Origin: Glandiceps talaboti | Lineage: Eukaryota; Hemichordata; Enteropneusta; Spengelidae | NCBI RefSeq assembly: GCF_964340395.1 | Contig: NC_135554.1 | Location: 23,010,592-23,074,591 of the forward strand | Direction: 5' to 3' | DNA: 64,000 nt | Part shown: piece after piece, positions 1 through 13,492 of the stretch | Numbering within the stretch: position 1 is the first letter of the stretch | Layout of the letters: each line of letters starts with the position of its first letter | Notes under the pieces: generated by a model | What the model was told of the DNA's origin: nothing | The model's input: the letters and a program-made list of their open reading frames with translations, nothing else | Databases searched by the model: none | Position numbers and translations under genes: made by a program

Positions 1-355
1 CCCCCCCCCCCCTTGTCACAACAATTAATTCAGTCTGACTGACACAGTCACTTTCCTCACTCTCACTGTCAAGGTCTCTCATTACAACATCATCTTCATC
101 ATTGTCATCTGGCCCATTTTCAACACAATATTTTGTTTTGAAAGCTTTGCATTGTCAACGACTGATTTTCGAAGACAGTCAGCCATAATGGCTTTCATTT
201 TATCGTGTTTTTTCCCTTTCTTTGATAAGTTATGTCTTTCAAGGTATTTGTCCAATTCTTTAACTTTGATTTTTGAAAGTGTTCCACTGAGAGTTAATGA
301 CAACCAATCATATATTTCATATGTCAAAGCATCTTCCTCTTCCCTCTTCCTAAAT
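1..355 (-). CDS. SAP-like domain protein, partial exon
   Basis: On the minus strand a likely 3' splice site (plus-strand ct at 356-357) opens a reading frame with a charged start, then a segment reading IKVKELDKYLERHNLSKKGK followed by basic residues. This matches the SAP-type helix-turn-helix pattern (a Leu-rich helix, then Leu-Ser-x-x-Gly-Lys-Lys) used for DNA binding. Further on, the frame that leads into an acidic Asp/Glu/Ser-rich stretch (about 120-20) differs from the SAP frame, so there is either a frame break or an unseen splice. The window ends in a 12-base C run, so the rest is missing. I do not recognise the whole protein; it may be a host gene or a relic of a mobile-element gene. 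Confidence 0.4.
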
Positions 356-415
356 CTGATAAGACAGATAAGCAACAACAAATTCAGTTACAACCCGTGT
401 CTCACTTCTTTATAA

Positions 416-1639
416 TTTAAATAATTTAGACTCACCAGAAACAAGGCAAGTCTTGTGAGAGTAAGGGTAACCATCACAATAATGTGTGATATTAAAGTAA
501 GCCAAATTACCCAAAGTTTGTTGGAATGGTCATCTGTCTGCTCACAGGTATTGCATCAATGCATAGCTTTGCTTTTAGTAGTCAATTATCCAAAGAGTGA
601 AATAATCAGGTGAAATTTACGAGACTGTAAGACAGTTTTTTGCGATGTGTTTTGCTAGTCGAGACTTTCCATTGATATATTTGCAATCAGAATTTTTACC
701 TCATTTAATACAAAGCAGAGACGCTTCTTGAAACAAACTAGTGATGAAAAGTTAGTGTTACAGTGACACCTGTCAAATTATAATGACTTCAGTACATATT
801 TACAAACTGGGTGACAACCTGACAACTAATTGGTTCAAAGTTTGCTTTCAGAGTTTATACTAGTAGTTATATATTACTTAAATATTTATTTTAAGATATT
901 GTTATATAATTAAGTTTCTACTTCACACACAACACCACATTGTACATGTAGTACATTAACAAATATTTAGGAAAACCAAAAGCTTTAATGTTTTGAAAAT
1001 ATTTTCTATTTGTTTTAAAATGTTAATAAAGTTACATTTTATGTAACAGGTTAAATAATTCTGATACTGTGTACACAAGCTTTTCGAAACAGATTTTTGT
1101 GTAGCCCCCCCCTACCTTTCCCTCATTTTTCGGTAGCCCCCCCCCCGACCAACTCCAATTTTCAAGGGACCCCCCCCCCAATTCCTCCGACCTCCCAACC
1201 GTAAATAATGACGGCTCCTTTAGCTAAGATCTCTAATGTGGATTAGATTATTTCGTTATCTGCTTACTAACTAATCAGCTCAAGCACTCTCACTCACTCA
1301 CTCGCTCGCTCACTCACCCAACGACACGACCGACTGACGACCGCCAGACCGACCGACCGACCGACCGACTGAATGAATGAATGAATGAATGAATGAATGA
1401 ATGAACGACTCACAGATGAATGAATGAACAAACGAATGAATCGAATGCTAGCTAACACCCAACGTGCTCGATCGCACACCTATCCACTCATTCAGTCGCT
1501 AAGAAGATCACCATCAAGCACCACAAACAACTCATACATTCGCGTACTCAGATGCTCACTAGCACGCTAGAGGAAATATCATTCAAAAACTAGATAAATT
1601 CAAGTTATAAAACAGTCATTGAAATGACTTTATCGCTAT
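416..1639. other. Gene-free stretch with C-runs and tetranucleotide repeats
   Basis: No supportable gene. 1105-1195 holds several homopolymeric C runs. 1284-1445 is a patchwork of degenerate tetranucleotide repeats (CACT, CCGA, GAAT). The 200 bases before the satellite are ordinary AT-rich DNA. Confidence 0.7.
1284..1445. repeat. Tetranucleotide microsatellite cluster
   Basis: Successive short runs of CACT/CGCT, then CCGA, then GAAT (about ten perfect GAAT copies near 1371-1404) follow each other without unique DNA between them. The open frame across the cluster encodes only low-complexity Ser/Ile/His repeats and is not a gene. Confidence 0.85.
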
Positions 1640-4600
1640 AAAGTGGCAGCTGTCATTCCACTGGATTTACAGTGCAGAGGGTGTCATTCAACTGTAAAAA
1701 ATGTAGAAAGGGGTATCATTCCACTGTTTACCTACTGGAAACGCTGTCATTCCACTTCTAAAGCATTGAAAATGCTGTCATTCCACTTATTTTATAGAGT
1801 GGCGGCTGTCATTCCAGTGGTTCTACAGTGCAGAGGGTGTCATTCAACTAACTGAATGTAGAAAAGGGTGTCATTCCACTGTTTACCACCTAGAAATGCT
1901 GTCATTCCAGTTCTAAAGCATTGAAAATGCTGTCATTCCAATTATTTTATAGAGTGGCGGCTGTCATTCCAGTGGTTCTACAGTGCAGAGTGTGTCATTC
2001 AACTAACTGATTGTAGAAAAGGGTGTCATTCCACTATTTACCACCTAGAAATGCTGTCATTCCAGTTCTAAAGCATTGAAAATGCTGTCATTCCACTTAT
2101 TTTATAGAGTGGTGGCTGTCATTCCACTGGTTCTACAGTGCAGAGTATGTCATTCAACTAACTGATTGTAGAAAAGGGTGTCATTCCACTGTTTACCACC
2201 TAGAAATGCTGTCATTAAAGTTCCAAAGCATTAAAAATGCTGTCATTCCACTTATTTTATAGAGTGGCGGCTGTCATTCCAGTGGTTCTACAGTGCAGAG
2301 AGTGTCATTCAACTAACTGAATGTAGAAAAGGGTGTCATTCCACTGTTTACCACCTAGAAATGCTGTCATTCCAGTTCCAAAGCATTAAAAATGCTGTCA
2401 TTCCACTTATTTTATAGAGTGGCGGCTGTCATTCCAGTGGTTCTACAGTGCAGAGGATGTCATTCAACTAACTGAATGTAGAAAAGGGTGTCATTCCACT
2501 GTTTACCACCTAGAAATGCTGTCATTCCAGTTCCAAAGCATTAAAAATGCTGTCATTCCACTTACTTTATAGAGTGGCGGCTGTCATTCCAGTGGTTCTA
2601 CAGTGCAGAGGGTGTCATTCAACTAACTGAATGTAGAAAAGGGTGTCATTCCACTGTTTACCACCTAGAAATGCTGTCATTCCAGTTCTAAAGCATTCAA
2701 AATGCTGTCATTCCACTTATCATACAGTGGCGGCTGTCATTCCACTGGTTCTACAGTGCAGAGTGTGTCATTCAACTAACTGAATGTAGAAAAGGGTGTC
2801 ATTCCACTGTTTACCACCTAGAAATGCTGTCATTCCAGTTCCAAAGCATTAAAAATGCTGTCATTCCACTTATTTTATAGAGTGGCGGCTGTCATTCCAG
2901 TGGTTCTACAGTGCAGAGGGTGTCATTCAACTAACTGAATGTAGAAAAGGGTGTCATTCCACTGTTTACCACCTAGAAATGCTGTCATTCCAGTTCCAAA
3001 GCATTAAAAATGCTGTCATTCCACTTATTTTATAGAGTGGCGGCTGTCATTCCAGTGGTTCTACAGTGCAGAGGGTGTCATTCAACTAACTGAATGTAGA
3101 AAAGGGTGTCATTCCACTGTTTACCACCTAGAAATGCTGTCATTAAAGTTCCAAAGCATTAAAAATGCTGTCATTCCACTTATTTTATAGAGTGGCGGCT
3201 GTCATTCCAGTGGTTCTACAGTGCAGAGAGTGTCATTCAACTAACTGAATGTAGAAAAGGGTGTCATTCCACTGTTTACCACCTAGAAATGCTGTCATTC
3301 CAGTTCCAAAGCATTGAAAATGCTGTCATTCCACTTATTTTATAGAGTGGCGGCTGTCATTCCAGTGGTTCTACAGTGCAGAGTGTGTCATTCAACTAAC
3401 TGAATGTAGAAAAGGGTGTCATTCCACTGTTTACCACCTAGAAATGCTGTCATTCCAGTTCTAAAGCATTGAAAATGCTGTCATTCCAATTATTTTATAG
3501 AGTGGCGGCTGTCATTCCAGTGGTTCTACAGTGCAGAGTGTGTCATTCAACTAACTGATTGTAGAAAAGGGTGTCATTCCACTATTTACCACCTACAAAT
3601 GCTGTCATTCCAGTTCTAAAGCATTGAAAATGCTGTCATTCCACTTATTTTATAGAGTGGTGGCTGTCATTCCACTGGTTCTACAGTGCAGAGTATGTCA
3701 TTCAACTAACTGATTGTAGAAAAGGGTGTCATTCCACTGTTTACCACCTAGAAATGCTGTCATTAAAGTTCCAAAGCATTAAAAATGCTGTCATTCCACT
3801 TATTTTATAGAGTGGCGGCTGTCATTCCAGTGGTTCTACAGTGCAGAGAGTGTCATTCAACTAACTGAATGTAGAAAAGGGTGTCATTCCACTGTTTACC
3901 ACCTAGAAATGCTGTCATTCCAGTTCCAAAGCATTAAAAATGCTGTCATTCCACTTATTTTATAGAGTGGCGGCTGTCATTCCAGTGGTTCTACAGTGCA
4001 GAGAGTGTCATTCAACTAACTGAATGTAGAAAAGGGTGTCATTCCACTGTTTACCACCTAGAAATGCTGTCATTCCAGTTCTAAAGCATTGAAAATGCTG
4101 TCATTCCACTTATTTTATAGAGTGGCGGCTGTCATTCCACTAGTTCTACAGTGCAGAGTGTGTCATTCAACTAACTGAATGTAGAAAAGGGTGTCATTCC
4201 ACTGTTTACCACCTAGAAATGCTGTCATTCCAGTTCCAAAGCATTAAACATGCTGTCATTCCACTTACTTTATAGAGTGGCGGCTGTCATTCCAGTGGTT
4301 CTACAGTGCAGAGGGTGTCATTCAACTAACTGAATGTAGAAAAGGGTGTCATTCCACTGTTTACCACCTAGAAATGCTGTCATTCCAGTTCCAAAGTATT
4401 AAAAATGCTGTCATTCCACTTATTTTATAGAGTGGCGGCTGTCATTCCAGTGGTTCTACAGTGCAGAGAGTGTCATTCAACTAACTGAATGTAGAAAAGG
4501 GTGTCATTCCACTGTTTACCACCTAGAAATGCTGTCATTCCAGTTCTAAAGCATTGAAAATGCTGTCATTCCACTTATTTTATAGAGTGGCGGCTGTCAT

Positions 4601-7600
4601 TCCAGTGGTTCTACAGTGCAGAGTGTGTCATTCAACTAACTGAATGTAGAAAAGGGTGTCATTCCACTGTTTACCACCTAGAAATGCTGTCATTCCAGTT
4701 CCAAAGCATTAAACATGCTGTCATTCCACTTACTTTATAGAGTGGCGGCTGTCATTCCAGTGGTTCTACAGTGCAGAGGGTGTCATTCAACTAACTGAAT
4801 GTAGAAAAGGGTGTCATTCCAATGTTTACCACCTAGAAATGCTGTCATTCCAGTTCTAAAGCATTCAAAATGCTGTCATTCCACTTATTTTATAGAGTGG
4901 CGGCTGTCATTCCACTGGTTCTACAGTGCAGAGTGTGTCATTCAACTAACTGAATGTAGAAAAGGGTGTCATTCCACTGTTTACCACCTAGAAATGCTGT
5001 CATTCCAGTTCCAAAGCATTAAAAATGCTGTCATTCCACTTATTTTATAGAGTGGCGGCTGTCATTCCAGTGGTTCTACAGTGCAGAGGGTGTCATTCAA
5101 CTAACTGAATGTAGAAAAGGGTGTCATTCCACTGTTTACCACCTAGAAATGCTGTCATTCCAGTTCTAAAGCATTGAAAATGCTGTCATTCCACTTATTT
5201 TATAGAGTGGCGGCTGTCATTCCACTAGTTCTACAGTGCAGAGTGTGTCATTCAACTAACTGAATGTAGAAAAGGGTGTCATTCCACTGTTTACCACCTA
5301 GAAATGCTGTCATTCCAGTTCCAAAGCATTAAAAATGCTGTCATTCCACTTACTTTATAGAGTGGCGGCTGTCATTCCAGTGGTTCTACAGTGCAGAGGG
5401 TGTCATTCAACTAACTGAATGTAGAAAAGGGTGTCATTCCACTGTTTACCACCTAGAAATGCTGTCATTCCAGTTCTAAAGCATTAAAAATGCTGTCATT
5501 CCACTTATCATAGAGTGGCGGCTGTCATTCCACTGGTTCTACAGTGCAGAGTGTGTCATTCAACTAACTGAATGTAGAAAAGGGTGTCATTCCACTGTTT
5601 ACCACCTAGAAATGCTGTTATTCCAGTTCCAAAGCATTAAAAATGCTGTCATTCCACTTATTTTATAGAGTGGCGGCTGTCATTCCAGTGGTTCTACAGT
5701 GCAGAGGGTGTCATTCAACTAACTGAATGTAGAAAAGGGTGTCATTCCACTGTTTACCACCTAGAAATGCTGTCATTCCAGTTCCAAAGTATTAAAAATG
5801 CTGTCATTCCACTTATTTTATAGAGTGGCGGCTGTCATTCCAGTGGTTCTACAGTGCAGAGAGTGTCATTCAACTAACTGAATGTAGAAAAGGGTGTCAT
5901 TCCACTGTTTACCACCTAGAAATGCTGTCATTCCAGTTCTAAAGCATTGAAAATGCTGTCATTCCACTTATTTTATAGAGTGGCGGCTGTCATTCCACTA
6001 GTTCTACAGTGCAGAGTGTGTCATTCAACTAACTGAATGTAGAAAAGGGTGTCATTCCACTGTTTACCACCTAGAAATGCTGTCATTCCAGTTCCAAAGC
6101 ATTAAACATGCTGTCATTCCACTTACTTTATAGAGTGGCGGCTGTCATTCCAGTGGTTCTACAGTGCAGAGGGTGTCATTCAACTAACTGAATGTAGAAA
6201 AGGGTGTCATTCCAATGTTTACCACCTAGAAATGCTGTCATTCCAGTTCTAAAGCATTCAAAATGCTGTCATTCCACTTATTTTATAGAGTGGCGGCTGT
6301 CATTCCACTGGTTCTACAGTGCAGAGTGTGTCATTCAACTAACTGAATGTAGAAAAGGGTGTCATTCCACTGTTTACCACCTAGAAATGCTGTCATTCCA
6401 GTTCCAAAGCATTAAAAATGCTGTCATTCCACTTATTTTATAGAGTGGCGGCTGTCATTCCAGTGGTTCTACAGTGCAGAGGGTGTCATTCAACTAACTG
6501 AATGTAGAAAAGGGTGTCATTCCACTGTTTACCACCTAGAAATGCTGTCATTCCAGTTCTAAAGCATTGAAAATGCTGTCATTCCACTTATTTTATAGAG
6601 TGGCGGCTGTCATTCCACTAGTTCTACAGTGCAGAGTGTGTCATTCAACTAACTGAATGTAGAAAAGGGTGTCATTCCACTGTTTACCACCTAGAAATGC
6701 TGTCATTCCAGTTCCAAAGCATTAAAAATGCTGTCATTCCACTTACTTTATAGAGTGGCGGCTGTCATTCCAGTGGTTCTACAGTGCAGAGGGTGTCATT
6801 CAACTAACTGAATGTAGAAAAGGGTGTCATTCCACTGTTTACCACCTAGAAATGCTGTCATTCCAGTTCTAAAGCATTCAAAATGCTGTCATTCCACTTA
6901 TCATAGAGTGGCGGCTGTCATTCCACTGGTTCTACAGTGCAGAGTGTGTCATTCAACTAACTGAATGTAGAAAAGGGTGTCATTCCACTGTTTACCACCT
7001 AGAAATGCTGTCATTCCAGTTCCAAAGCATTAAAAATGCTGTCATTCCACTTATTTTATAGAGTGGCGGCTGTCATTCCAGTGGTTCTACAGTGCAGAGG
7101 GTGTCATTCAACTAACTGAATGTATAAAAGGGTGTCATTCCACTGTTTACCACCTAGAAATGCTGTCATTCCAGTTCCAAAGTATTAAAAATGCTGTCAT
7201 TCCACTTATTTTATAGAGTGGCGGCTGTCATTCCAGTGGTTCTACAGTGCAGAGAGTGTCATTCAACTAACTGAATGTAGAAAAGGGTGTCATTCCACTG
7301 TTTACCACCTAGAAATGCTGTCATTCCAGTTCTAAAGCATTGAAAATGCTGTCATTCCACTTATTTTATAGAGTGGCGGCTGTCATTCCACTAGTTCTAC
7401 AGTGCAGAGTGTGTCATTCAACTAACTGAATGTAGAAAAGGGTGTCATTCCACTGTTTACCACCTAGAAATGCTGTCATTCCAGTTCCAAAGCATTAAAC
7501 ATGCTGTCATTCCACTTACTTTATAGAGTGGCGGCTGTCATTCCAGTGGTTCTACAGTGCAGAGGGTGTCATTCAACTAACTGAATGTAGAAAAGGGTGT

Positions 7601-8575
7601 CATTCCACTGTTTACCACCTAGAAATGCTGTCATTCCAGTTCTAAAGCATTCAAAATGCTGTCATTCCACTTATTTTATAGAGTGGCGGCTGTCATTCCA
7701 CTGGTTCTACAGTGCAGAGTGTGTCATTCAACTAACTGAATGTAGAAAAGGGTGTCATTCCACTGTTTACCACCTAGAAATGCTGTCATTCCAGTTCCAA
7801 AGCATTAAAAATGCTGTCATTCCACTTACTTTATAGAGTGGCGGCTGTCATTCCAGTGGTTCTACAGTGCAGAGGGTGTCATTCAACTAACTGAATGTAG
7901 AAAAGGGTGTCATTCCACTGTTTACCACCTAGAAATGCTGTCATTCCAGTTCTAAAGCATTGAAAATGCTGTCATTCCACTTATTTTATAGAGTGGCGGC
8001 TGTCATTCCACTAGTTCTACAGTGCAGAGTGTGTCATTCAACTAACTGAATGTAGAAAAGGGTGTCATTCCACTGTTTACCACCTAGAAATGCTGTCATT
8101 CCAGTTCCAAAGCATTAAAAATGCTGTCATTCCACTTACTTTATAGAGTGGCGGCTGTCATTCCAGTGGTTCTACAGTGCAGAGGGTGTCATTCAACTAA
8201 CTGAATGTAGAAAAGGGTGTCATTCCACTGTTTACCACCTAGAAATGCTGTCATTCCAGTTCTAAAGCATTCAAAATGCTGTCATTCCACTTATCATAGA
8301 GTGGCGGCTGTCATTCCACTGGTTCTACAGTGCAGAGTGTGTCATTCAACTAACTGAATGTAGAAAAGGGTGTCATTCCACTGTTTACCACCTAGAAATG
8401 CTGTCATTCCAGTTCCAAAGCATTAAAAATGCTGTCATTCCACTTATTTTATAGAGTGGCGGCTGTCATTCCAGTGGTTCTACAGTGCAGAGGGTGTCAT
8501 TCAACTAACTGAATGTATAAAAGGGTGTCATTCCACTGTTTACCACCTAGAAATGCTGTCATTCGTTTTCCGTCA
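1640..8575. repeat. 155-bp satellite array with higher-order structure
   Basis: About 45 head-to-tail units of 155 bp; for example the landmark GGCGGCTGTCATTCC recurs at 1801, 1956 and 2266. Each unit is built from five diverged 31-bp sub-repeats, all starting G(C/G)TGTCATTC. A shortened unit, 2 bp lost just after CCACTTAT, occurs at 2720, 5508, 6901 and 8294; the last three are exactly 1393 bp apart (nine units, one short). A second private change (tgtataaaag) at 7121 and 8514 is also 1393 bp apart. The right end decays into partial TGTCATTC units at 8562-8600 and abuts the broken MMACHC copy. Open frames inside the array are fortuitous. Confidence 0.97.
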
Positions 8576-8894
8576 TTCAGGTTGTCATTCGTTTTAGGGT
8601 CACCCAAGACTCATTTGTAAGCTAAAACAACTAACCTTGTCTTTGGCCCAGGGATCCCTTTTCAGATCTTTTCTCTGATAGTAATAAGCAGCACCGGCTA
8701 CATGACCTGCTGTCTGAACCAATACCTTGGGTCTCCTGGTAGCATGCATATCATAGTCATGTAAAATGTCCAATTCTTGATCTGGAAATGCCTATGAAAT
8801 GAAACACGAATTTTAGGTAATATAGTACATCAGTGTGCTCTGTCATGATAGCCAAATTTTGTTGTTGTGAGTCAAAGTTAGAAAAACCGTCATT

Positions 8895-9175
8895 TCTTGC
8901 CTGTCGCCACATAGTAAAAGTTAGGGGAACACCAAATTCTGGTGCGTCACTAGAAATTGTGTGTGTCAGTGGTGCGTCAAATTGGCTTAGAGGATACACT
9001 CACCATGTAGTAAGAGATATGGAAACACCAAATTTTGGGGTGTCACTAGAAATTGTGTTCGTCAGTGGCGTGTCAAATTAGCTTAGAGGACACACTCATC
9101 ACATAGTAAGAGATTGTGAACACTGAACTTTGGTGTGTCACTAGAAATTGTGTGCGTCAGAGGACACTCTGTAGT
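8895..9175. repeat. ~96-bp minisatellite in MMACHC intron 2 (copy A)
   Basis: Nearly three tandem units carrying CACCAAATT(C/T)TGG, GTCACTAGAAATTGTGT and GGCTTAGAGGA in the same order. A homologous array lies at the same place in copy B, so it predates the duplication. Confidence 0.85.
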
Positions 9176-9381
9176 ACATACAATGTAACATAAGGTGGTA
9201 GTACATTCATCATAACATTGCTAAAATGATTTCACTTCCACAGTTTTTAATTATTTCTTCTCTTGTTATTATTTCGTTACCCACTGTAGAGAACTCTTTC
9301 AAGATTAAAGGTGTCCTACCCTGTGGGGTAAAAGAGCATTCTATGATCAGAAAAAAATTAAGCTCCGGGGTCAGGATGGGG

Positions 9382-9789
9382 TTGGCCCATCTGTAGACTT
9401 GAATGACTATCGCTACTATATTCCACTATCCTAACTGATATCTAGATTTTTTGAGTTTTCGCTATTGTTCCAAGTCTATGCTGACAACCACTCAGGGCTA
9501 GTTTCAAATGGCATTCATATACAGCATGATTGGTTGAATACATAATTAGACATACTTAAATCGCAGAATTAGGTCACATGATGAATTCATAATTAAATGT
9601 CGTTCACCCATATGTATGTTCAAATTTACGCTAATGTTTTGCACAACGTATGTGTACAGTGGGGCGGGGCTTAAATACTAGCTCTGAATAGCCATCAGGG
9701 TAGACTTGGAAACAGACTGAAAATTCAAAAAATCATAAGGATAGGGAATAGTGTAGTAGCGATAGTGGTTCAAATCTACAGGTAGGCTA
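9382..9789. mobile_element. Foldback MITE, 408 bp, 8-bp TSD (family 1, copy A)
   Basis: The two ends are inverted repeats of about 70 bp: the left carries CTGTAGACTTGAATGACTAT and the right ATAGTGGTTCAAATCTACAG. The flanks GGATGGGG (9374-9381 and 9790-9797) form an exact 8-bp target duplication. There is no coding capacity. The same insertion is present in copy B, so it is older than the segmental duplication. Confidence 0.85.
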
Positions 9790-10151
9790 GGATGGGGTAT
9801 TAAAGTGGCATATACATGTAGATATAACTGAGATTTGATTATACTGTTCACTAATGAAATCATGATAGCTCTACAAATGCATTTACATTTGCATGTCAAA
9901 AAACAGTCTTACCTCTTGAGCTTGTTTGAGATGGAAGTCAACACACTGATCAATAGGATCTCTTGCATCTAAACAATCCAGTCTAGTCACATATGGCATG
10001 AAGGCTTTCTCAAACATGTCGGGTGCGCTGATAATGTTGTATGCTAGAGTGTCTGCTGGATAGTCCAACTTAAACATGGGGTCTTGAACACAATCATTGT
10101 ACCAACCAATCTGAAAACAACACAAGTATACTAAGGATTTGATCATCTCAC

Positions 10152-13100
10152 CTTCAAACAAAGTTTGATTTAGACGCCCTTAGAAACCAGTGAAGCAATT
10201 TACCAAGCATTTTGTCATGTAAGTCTGGTGATCAACAATTGTATTTTCTATCAAAATTGCAGTCCATTCATGGGAGTTCATTCAAGGAAAAATACAAAAA
10301 AATGCATATCAATAAAAATCAGCTTCTGAGTGGTTTTGTGCCAGTGAAGGAAAAATCACTCAAAATTCCAGCCGAATTATCTTCTGTTATGAAACCATTT
10401 GTTGATCAGCATCGAAGAAAAACTCTTCGTTGTTCCTTCATGAATTGCCGATCACTGTCTAATAAATCTACAACCATCAATGAATTCCTCCAAGACCATC
10501 ACTTAGATATTTTAATGCTCGCCGAGACAATGGCTTCGTGACAATGAAAGTGATTCATCCCTCATCACGGATGTTCTTCCACCAGGCTATAGTATCATCA
10601 GTGTTCCACGTAAAGGTCGTGGGGGAGGCATCGCCACAATCTTTAAATCGTCACTGTCAGTGTTGCAACATCCAGTTTCTACCTCATTTAAATCAATCGA
10701 ATTAATGGAGGTACGCATAAAAACTCCATCGTCGCATATCACATTAGCTACGGTTTACCGTCCTCCACCAAATAAATTAAATGGTTTCAGTGTTGATGAT
10801 TTCGTCAACGACTTCACGGATTTCTTGTCTTGTCATCTCACCAATAATTCGCCGTTTGTCATCGCTGGCGATTTCAACTTTCATACTGACAATCCGAACT
10901 GTCCGAATACCCGGAAATATCATGACATTCTGGAGTCATTTTCTATTCGTCAATTGGTAACTTGTGCTACACATCGTGCTGGTCATACTATTGACCATAT
11001 TATTACTCGTGCTGATGACAGTACCGTCGCTGATGTTCGAATCGAACCAATCTATGCGATTTCCGACCATTTCCCGGTTCTATTCTCCATAAACAATTTC
11101 TCTTACGTCAGAAATACTCGAAAATCCATAAAATCAAGAAACATGAAATCCTTTTCCGCTTGTGTTCGCTGCTGACTTATCTGCATCTATTCGCCTCCAA
11201 TCAGATGCTGACATATCTACTAATTGGGATCTTCTTAATAACACAGTTAGCGATGTATTTGATCGCCATGCACCAACTCGTGAGAGACTGGTCCCCAATA
11301 GGCGACCAGTTCCATGGATTAATCAGTCAATCATCGATGCACGGTTGAAAAGAATGAAGGCAGAAAGAGTGTGGAGAAAATCAAGGTTGGAAGTACATCG
11401 TCAGATTTACAGGGACTGTCGAACTGACGTCGTGCGCCTTGTTGAGGAGGCGAAAAAGAGTCATAATACGCCGGACTTATTGACGATTGCGCGGGTAACC
11501 GAAAACAGTTATTTCAGGTTGTAAAGGGATTACTTGGTCATACTAACACTTCTGCTGTTCTACCAAAACATGAGGATTCTTCGGAATTAGCAAATCGTTT
11601 TGCTCAATTCTTTTTAAATCGCGTCAAGTCTCTAACCTTGAACCTGGGCACTATACCTGGAAATTCTAATCACCACTATTCACAACCTGTTGCTGAATTG
11701 AAACCCGATTGTCGCCTAGATGCTTTTAAACCTACTACTGATGATGAAATTGACACGATCATTCGTTCATCGCCTTCATCTACTTGCTGCCTTGACCCGA
11801 TTCCAACCAAGATCTTCAAACACCCTGACATTATACAAGTATTGTTACCGCACATTACCGAAATCTTCAATAATTCTCTACGGTATGGTGTAGTACCCGC
11901 TCATTTTAAGGAAGCCGTCATTAAACCTCTCATTAAAAAGCCATCTCTTGATCAAGAAGTTCTTAAAAATTACCGCCCTGTATCTAACTTGCCGTTTTTG
12001 TCGAAGACTTTAGAACGTATTGTTGCCAGGAGGCTGACTTCCCACATTGTTAACTATTCACTGGACGAGCCATTGCAATCTGCGTACAAACGAGGACATA
12101 GTACAGAGACTGCTCTCCTTAAAGTAACAAATGACATCTTGCTCTCTCTTGATGAGAAAAGGGACGTCTTCTTGGTATTGCTTGATCTTTCTGCAGCATT
12201 TGACACTGTGAACCATTCTATTTACTGAATCGCTTAAGAGACCGTTTTGGTCTTTCAGATAGTGTCCTCGTGGTTTCAGTCCTACCTCTCCAATCGCAGT
12301 CAGTGTGTACTTGTGAATTCCACCCAGTCACCATTCTATCCGCTTGACACTGGGGTACCACAGGGATCGGTTCTAAGACCTATACTTTTTAATATGTACA
12401 CTTCTCCATTAGGTGAATTAGTTTCAAGTCATGGATGTCTCTATAGTTTTTATGCAGATGACTCTTCACTTTATATGTCTTTTACTATAGATAATGAAGC
12501 TAGAATGGTTTCTAATCTTGAACTTTGTATTTCTGATGTCAGGTCTTGGATGTCTGAAAATTTCTTGTGTTTGATTGAATGATGATAAGACTGAATTTGT
12601 TATTTTTTCTGCTACTTCGGGTGATCTGTCCACTAGAGCGATTACAGAAATTCGTGTTGGCGATGCTCTGATTCCCGTCCATTGTCAGGCCAAGAGCCTT
12701 GGAGTGATCCTTGACTCTTGTCTGACAATGAAGCCGCATATTGGACAGATCTGCCGTTCTGCCACTTTTCATTTGCGTCGTATTGCGCTTATCCGCAAAT
12801 ATTTATCTCAACCTGCTACTGAGCAATTAGTTCATCATGCATTCATTACATCTCGAATAGATTCATGTAATTCACTTTTATTTGGGCTTCCGAAGTACCT
12901 AATCAACCGTATTCAACGTATTCAAAATATTGCTGCTAGAATTGTAACTCGTTCCAAAATCACCTTTCACATCACTCCAATTTTATATCAGTTGCATTGG
13001 TTACCTGTTTCTGAACGTATTGTTTTTAAGATTTTAGTTCTTATTTTTAAATCCATTCATAGGCTTGGACCAATTTATCTTTCTGACATGATAGAACTAT

Positions 13101-13383
13101 ACGTTCCACGTCGTAATTTAAGGTCAGCTGATCAGTTCAAACTCTGCCCCATTCGATCACGTACTAAGACATATGGTGATCGTGCTTTTAGTGTTGCTGC
13201 TCCCACTCTCTGGAATAATCTCCCACTCAACATCCGCCAGTCACCTACCTTATCTGCTTTTAAATCCAATGTTAAAACTTTACTTTTTAAAACTGCTTTT
13301 TAACTGTTATTTGTATTGTATGAATTGCTTACAGCGTCTTTGATCACATTTTTTGTGGATACTGACGCTTTATAAATAAATTA

Positions 13384-13445
<62 letters not shown>

Positions 13446-13446
13446 C
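10152..13446 (+). mobile_element. CR1/L2-group LINE, 5'-truncated and decayed
   Basis: A non-LTR retrotransposon inserted in MMACHC intron 1 of copy A; the empty site is visible in copy B at 26430/26431. In order it carries an apurinic-type endonuclease (start near 10420, NCRSLSNKST; GDFNFH near 10870; ISDHFPV near 11060), a reverse transcriptase (NYRPVSNLPFLSKTLER near 11970, DLSAAFDTV near 12185, PQGSV near 12357, YADD near 12451) and the C-terminal region typical of CR1/L2 elements up to the stop at 13303. The protein is spread over about six frames with several frameshifts and stops, so it is inactive. The 3' end has a hairpin (AGCGTC...GACGCT) and an (ATT)n tail. ORF1 is missing. The target duplication is only about 2 bp (AC). 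Confidence 0.93.
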
Positions 13447-13492
13447 AATGATTGTATTTTGCATTGAATGAATAATTTGACATCTAGACATC

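Noticed and set aside
4811-7836. Three identical-looking 79-codon frames at 1393-bp spacing
   Set aside because: They are translations of the satellite; the spacing reflects its higher-order unit.
1640-8575. Regularly spaced short repeats that could suggest a CRISPR array
   Set aside because: There are no unique spacers; the DNA between TGTCATTC motifs is itself repeated every 155 bp, and the context is an animal genome.
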